64,000 nt of DNA from Epiperipatus broadwayi (taxonomy: Eukaryota > Onychophora > Udeonychophora > Euonychophora > Peripatidae): NCBI GenBank assembly GCA_028023455.1, contig JAQFVV010000144.1, forward strand, positions 1,056,001 through 1,120,000, given 5' to 3'. The translations under genes were made by a program, and so were the position numbers. The notes under the pieces were generated by a model. It saw only the letters and a list, made by a program, of their open reading frames with translations, did not search any database and was not told the DNA's origin. Position 1 is the stretch's first letter. Each line of letters opens with the position of its first letter. Positions 59,290 to 64,000 of the stretch are shown piece by piece.

Positions 59290-60300
59290 TATATGGGTCT
59301 ACATGGTCCAACTGCCGAGAAATTATCCATCACCCAATGATCCCCATCCCTGGGGCCCCAAAGCAAAGACCAAAATGCTTTGGCTGAAAAGGCAGATATC
59401 CAGCATTGCACCAACCACCACAACAGGCAATAAGATCCAAGGTACCAGGGCCATTAAATGTTATATTCTTGACCTGCAGCTGAGCCCATTCCAGGTTTCC
59501 TATTTCCCAGTTCAACAGTCCAAATGGGCAGGGACCACATTTGGTCTACCTGCCCAAAATTGGAGTTCCAACTAGGGAAAGCTAATCAATAATGAGCACA
59601 GATCTGCACTGCTTAAAAGCAACCTATCAAGAAGGCACAACAGCCTATCAGAGCAGAAACGGTGCTGAAACTTTGACCCTGTACCCTCCCAGCAGGTTTT
59701 CTCGGGTAGCGGCAATGGTCATTAGCAGCCTGCATCAATAAACCAGGCCCCCAATGACCACCATCATCAACCCCTGAGGAAGAAAGGAGGAATGCAGACC
59801 CATATCTACAGAATATTATAACAAAACTCCATCAATGTTACAAAAATTGATGGTGGCCCAAAGCAGGCCAACTGCTTTTCACATGCCCTAAATCTAATGT
59901 TAACTAAGGAAACATAATAATAATGAGCTTGAATCAACACTGATCTGACAAACAATCTATCAGGGGGGTACGGCAGCCATCAGGGCAAAGTCCAAGGGAT
60001 GACAGTGACTTTTGCCCACCCAACAGGTTTACCCGAGCTTGGCAATTATCGCTGACCACCTCCCAAATGAACCAGGCCCCACATGACCACCACCTCCACC
60101 ACTGTGTAAAAGGCAAGGAATGTGAATCCGTGACCACCAATACAACAATGCAGTATAACTTCATACCTTTCCAGACAAGCAGTGTCACAGATCAATCACT
60201 GCCCTTCAAAATATCAAGGAGATCTTATCTTCATACAGATTAGTCCAAATGAACTGGGATCATATTTGCTCAACCTGCCCACATGGACCCAGTAGATTAT
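59290..60300 (+). repeat. GC-rich duplicated island, period about 350 bp
   Basis: About 1 kb of near-balanced base composition in very AT-rich DNA. Two diverged units align. One runs from about 59563 (AATAATGAGCACAGATCTG, CAGCAGG, AACCAGGCCCCCAATGACCACC) and one from about 59915 (AATAATGAGC, CAACAGG, AACCAGGCCCCACATGACCACC). The segment before unit 1 (GGCAGGGACCACATTTGGTC) resembles that after unit 2 (AACTGGGATCATATTTGCTC). Open frames on both strands (98, 61 and 84 codons) show no domain and conflict with each other. A satellite-like repeat is most likely. Confidence 0.7.
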
Positions 60301-61680
60301 TTTTCGTTATATAGGCACTAGTCAAATGTTCAACTATTTATTACACTCATGCTATCACTAACTCCTCGGGGTTCTTAATCCAGTTCATATTATTTCATCT
60401 GGATATTCCAATAAAATGTGTAGTCATATTGAGAATACTTGTCCATTGATTGGCTGTGCAACAAAATTGGTGTTTAAGTCAGCCCTGTCAACTATTGACA
60501 CCAGCCTTGTTCTGAACTAGATTGTGATGAGATTTTAATTATGATTCTACTTTACTAATCCTATTTGAATTCTTCTAATCCAAGTTGACTTCTGATTCTG
60601 GATTCTTAATCAAAGTTCCAATTATAAAGTCTAAGAGTTTGTATTGAATCTTTGGGTTTTTTTTAATAATTTGAGTCCAAAGGGATTGAACAACTAACCA
60701 CTTCGGTGCTTCAGTTAGGCCCATTTCATTCTATAAATCCATTTTTATCTCTGAATCATTGTTTTTATCTTCTAATTCACTTCGTCATATTTCTAAGTCA
60801 ATTTGAAAATTTCTCTGAAATTTTTTTATTTTTTGTGGTGCCCCTATCGTGCCTGAAGTTGCCCAATAACTTTTGATCTAATCTTCATAAATTTTTAATT
60901 TTTATGCAGGGAGATGGCTTAGATCATAATCCATAATGTTTAATTTTTAATTTGAGATCAAATTAATATTTAAAATAATTTTTCTTTTCTGCAAAGTTTT
61001 GCTGTATTCAGCTATCTCTGGTTCGACACCATGATATTACTTTTTTTTTTTAACATTTGGAAAACATTTTTTTATGGTTTTGACTAGTCTTTGCATCTAG
61101 CATGTTTCTTCAACTGTTTTCTGTCCTCCCTGACTGGTTTGTAGTTGTTGAAAGCAGTTTTTTCATATTATCAGTGTGTTAAGTTTGATATCTCGGGAAT
61201 ATCATCATTAAGCATTTTTTCTTCACTTTTATTTTCACAGGTATTGATTTTCTAATTGTTTAAAATTAGTTCTACCATAAAAATTAGGATTTTTTGCCCT
61301 ATTTTGAGTTAATAGGTTAAATTTTAAATTCATTTACTAGGTTTTAATCTTGTTTTAATGATTCCAGTAATTACTTATATTAGCTTTTGCTTGATTAATG
61401 GCAGCCATTTGCATGGAATAAAATGATTGATACATTGAGTTATTTTGAATTAAAACTAATTTAAAATTTCTTGAAAAAGTGTAAAAGGTTAAAACAGGTA
61501 ATCACTTATGTTTTATCATGCATTTTTTTACCACTTCTGTCATGGATATGTGAATGTTCCCATACTTGTGGAGCAAGTAAACAGTGAACTAACTGCTCCT
61601 GCTCACAATAAGAAGTGGACTTCTACTAATTTTTATTTTATTAATAGATAATAATGCAATGCATATGGAAAAATTTTGTT
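60301..61680. other. Mixed AT-rich and repeat-like sequence, no gene
   Basis: 60830-61030 contains CGTGCC and GGTTCGACACC words on the edge of more complex sequence and may be a repeat fragment. Nothing else can be supported. Confidence 0.35.
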
Positions 61681-61689
61681 GATATATAT

Positions 61690-61792
61690 TATAACAATCC
61701 AGATGAGAGACTTGACATAATCTGCACTACAAGGGTGCCATCTAGGCATTTGAACCTAGAAAAATTTATATAGTAGGCAGATACGTAAGTTT
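61690..61792 (-). repeat. Conserved foldable block, copy 2
   Basis: Almost identical to the block at 63181-63283 and close to 37487-37594, including the CTAGG...CCTAG hairpin and the ATCTGC...GCAGAT outer stem. Sequence immediately beyond GTAAGTT diverges abruptly. Confidence 0.8.
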
Positions 61793-62479
61793 AAAAAAAT
61801 TATATTGGTTGATTCCGATCGTTAGCCCATTGTTTTTTATTTATCCAGGAGGTCTTTTACTTTAGCTGGTCCTTAATGTAGAAAACGATCAGTCATTTCT
61901 CTTTCTTTCTTTTTTATAACCACTGAAGGAAGTGAAATTGCGTCTTTCAATTCCTTCTCCTCCAACCCTCTCCAACTTAACACATATCTGTCCTCTTGTA
62001 ATAACTAACTAATAATTTCCAAACTTTTCCTTTTCTATTAATTTTAAGGATTCAATTTACATTACGTCATCGATGTGATGGTCCTTTCGCTGAGGTTCGA
62101 TTCCATTGTTTTTCTCTCCTATCTGACCTTTGCTTATACATTTTAAATGCCCAAGGGCTAGTTTATATTTTTTTTTAATTGCATAATTAACTAATTAAAA
62201 CAATCATTTCTATTTTCTGATTAATTAATGTGTTTTCCAAACTTAAAGATATATTTTTATCTCTAAATCTTTTTGATGAAAGATTTAGTTTTTCTATTTT
62301 TAATAAAGTTTTATTTTAATAATTTTTTTTTTGTGTGATTTTATATATATATGAGTTTAAGATGATTTTTTTTAATTTCCAATTTTTAATTCTTAAAAAA
62401 GAAGCTTTTATTTGCAAACTTTTATTTTTTTCATGTTTAATAATAAAAAAACAATGTAACGTCGTATGTGCCCGTTACA
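61690..62479 (-). mobile_element. LTR-like dispersed repeat, copy 2 (about 0.79 kb)
   Basis: It shares its two ends and a central word with 37487-38521: the terminal TGTAAC...GTTACA dyad at 62455-62479, the AAATGCCCAAGGGCTAG segment near 62146-62164, and the 105-bp block at 61690-61792. The intervening sequence has diverged strongly. On the minus strand it would run from 62479 to 61690. Confidence 0.5.
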
Positions 62480-63160
62480 TATCAGTAAACTTGCTTTAAA
62501 AAAAAAATAAACAAAAAAAAAATTTTACTTAGGGTTAGTAATTATGGTACACGATTAACAAACTTTACAAAACATTCGGTTAGTATGAAGACTATATACA
62601 AAAAAAATGTTTACTACTGTTTTCCTAAGGACCATTTACGTCTATGCCTCCTCCCCCCAAGAATTCTATTTTCTTATACATTTTATTTTTACACACGGCA
62701 TGACAAGCAAATTTTATAATTTATTTAGGAAAGGTTGCATTGAACCAAATACGTTTTGAAAGATAATGGGTTTATATGTGTATATTTGCAGCACAATTAT
62801 AAATACTACCAACTTATTTATGACTGACTGAAATGCTTAGATAGGGTTACACTGAAGTAATTCCCAAAGGTACTCATCGTAAGTACCACATTTTGATCAT
62901 AAACTTACGTGGCTGTGCGTGCCTATACACGTGAAAGCATAATATATATTAACAAAAAAAACATATTAATTGCAACCTTTTGACTTTCTCTTTAACAAAA
63001 CACAATTTAAAATTATTAATATTTTCTCGTGTTTAATATATGTGCAATTTCTTTCTGGCAGCGCTTTTATAAGATTTAACGTATACAGCTTTATGTAAAT
63101 AGATAAGAATATTTCATTTTGAAAAAATTTGCTCAGGGTACTGATGGTTTATTAAAGATC
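62480..63160. other. AT-rich sequence between two repeat blocks
   Basis: No open frame or motif. If the flanking blocks are LTR ends in the same orientation, this would be the short internal part of a non-autonomous LTR element. Confidence 0.35.
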
Positions 63161-63178
63161 GGCCCCATGTTGGGGCCA
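63161..63178 (-). other. Primer-binding-site-like palindrome
   Basis: GGCCCCA-TGT-TGGGGCC is a perfect palindrome. On the minus strand TGGCCCCAACATGGGGCC differs little from the primer site used with tRNA-Lys(CUU) by many LTR elements. It lies directly beyond the conserved block at 63181, as a primer site follows an LTR. Confidence 0.5.
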
Positions 63179-63180
63179 GT

Positions 63181-63283
63181 TATAACGATCCGGATGAGAG
63201 ATTTAACGTAATCTGCACTACAAGGGCGCCATCTAGGCATTTGAACCTAGAAAAATTTATATAGTAGGCAGATACGTAAGTTA
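63181..63283 (-). repeat. Conserved foldable block, copy 3
   Basis: The best-preserved copy, including GATCCGGATGAGAG at the outer edge, the GGCGCC core palindrome, the CTAGG...CCTAG hairpin and the GTAGGCAGATACGTAAG outer strand. Adjacent sequence toward 64000 does not match the other copies beyond this block. Confidence 0.8.
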
Positions 63284-64000
63284 AAAAAAAATTTATAATG
63301 GTTGAGATGGAAATGATTGTTTATTAATTATCCAAAAGCTGTGTAATTAAAAAGTCAGATGAAAATAGATAAGAGAATAAAGAGATTTTAGCTTGACCAA
63401 TGGAAGCAAATGAAGGCTCGGACCATAACGAAAAAAATGGAACTGTGACGTTTTTGTTTGTGGAATCCATAGGAAGACTATAAAAAGAAAAATATTAAGT
63501 TCCAACTTGATTTTGTGAGAAGAACGATAAGACACATATCATTATCTCTCACTTATTTTAAAAAATGAAAAGACTGTGATACCAGAATGAACCAGCTAAG
63601 GCTACCTCCAGAATATCAGATGGGTCTTCCATGAAAGTCTTCGTGGGAATTGCCAACAGGAACCTGAGTTCTTCTACTGTAAGCTAATATGAACTAAACA
63701 ATTTTTAAAATCATAAAAAAAAGAACAATTAAGAACTTTGGTCAGGGTTTGAAAAATTTAATAAATAACGGCTAACTAGATACCAATATCTTCAGGATGG
63801 CGTGTGAATTCCCATTCAAAATTACAAACAACTACAAATTATGGACCTTTTAAAACCGTAAGAACTTTAGATAATTCATGAACATTAAATTAAAAACTTT
63901 CCATATTTAAAAAAAAAAAATAGAAATAGATTCCTATCTGACCAAACTAAATTATTTATTAATTAGTTATAATTTTATTTGATGTATTTCTTTTTTGTAA
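63284..64000. other. Non-coding sequence to window end
   Basis: 63590-63680 has more G+C. A 62-codon minus-strand frame (63347-63535) has no domain. This might be the rest of an LTR whose start lies beyond the window, but it does not resemble the two other LTR-like copies. Confidence 0.35.

Noticed and set aside
59279-60188. Frames of 98, 61 and 84 codons in the GC-rich island
   Set aside because: Both strands are open because GC-rich DNA has fewer stops; the sequence is a duplicated repeat and no motif is seen.

Overview
The window looks like intronic or intergenic DNA from an animal nuclear genome. By eye it is roughly 70% A+T or more. It has many (TA)n tracts, almost no long open frames, one short exon with consensus splice sites, and many decayed eukaryotic transposable elements. 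Nothing points to a bacterium, an organelle or a free virus. The element types (Ty3-like LTR element, non-LTR retrotransposon, TA-inserting terminal-inverted-repeat element, hammerhead-bearing tandem repeats) fit an invertebrate such as an arthropod or mollusc. I cannot name the taxon.

Layout. 1-4 kb: repeat fragments and one intact 227-codon lysine/glutamate-rich frame on the minus strand, probably a gag-like or ORF1-like relic. 5.8-8.5 kb: a diverged duplication, an unclassified patch and a 1.18-kb non-autonomous DNA transposon. 11.6-13.2 kb: a 386-bp foldback and a 452-bp-period repeat, both carrying hammerhead-ribozyme-like motifs. 13.9-16.4 kb: three tandem repeats. 18.98-24.21 kb: a degenerate Ty3/gypsy element on the minus strand with both LTRs and recognisable gag, protease, RT, RNase H and integrase remnants. 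24.9-26.1 kb: a second, inverted copy of the TA transposon, with its empty site recognisable at 18.27 kb.

29.9-30.9 kb holds a non-LTR reverse transcriptase relic. A long repeat begins at 30.9 kb and again at 34.8 kb. 37.5-38.5, 61.7-62.5 and 63.2 kb share LTR-like sequence with a conserved foldable block of about 105 bp. 41.06-42.23 kb is a 414-bp-unit tandem array whose minus strand contains a complete hammerhead fold in each full unit, followed by an inverted partial unit that puts the same ribozyme on the plus strand. 44-51 kb holds more duplications, a promoter-bearing LTR-like patch and a T-rich degenerate tandem array. An exon of a plus-strand protein gene lies at 52.83-52.98 kb. 59.3-60.3 kb is a GC-rich duplicated island.

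The most interesting biology is the set of hammerhead-bearing repeats at three loci. Their architecture (one ribozyme per 0.4-kb tandem monomer) matches that known for metazoan retrozymes, elements whose transcripts self-cleave and circularise and which are thought to move using retrotransposon enzymes in trans.
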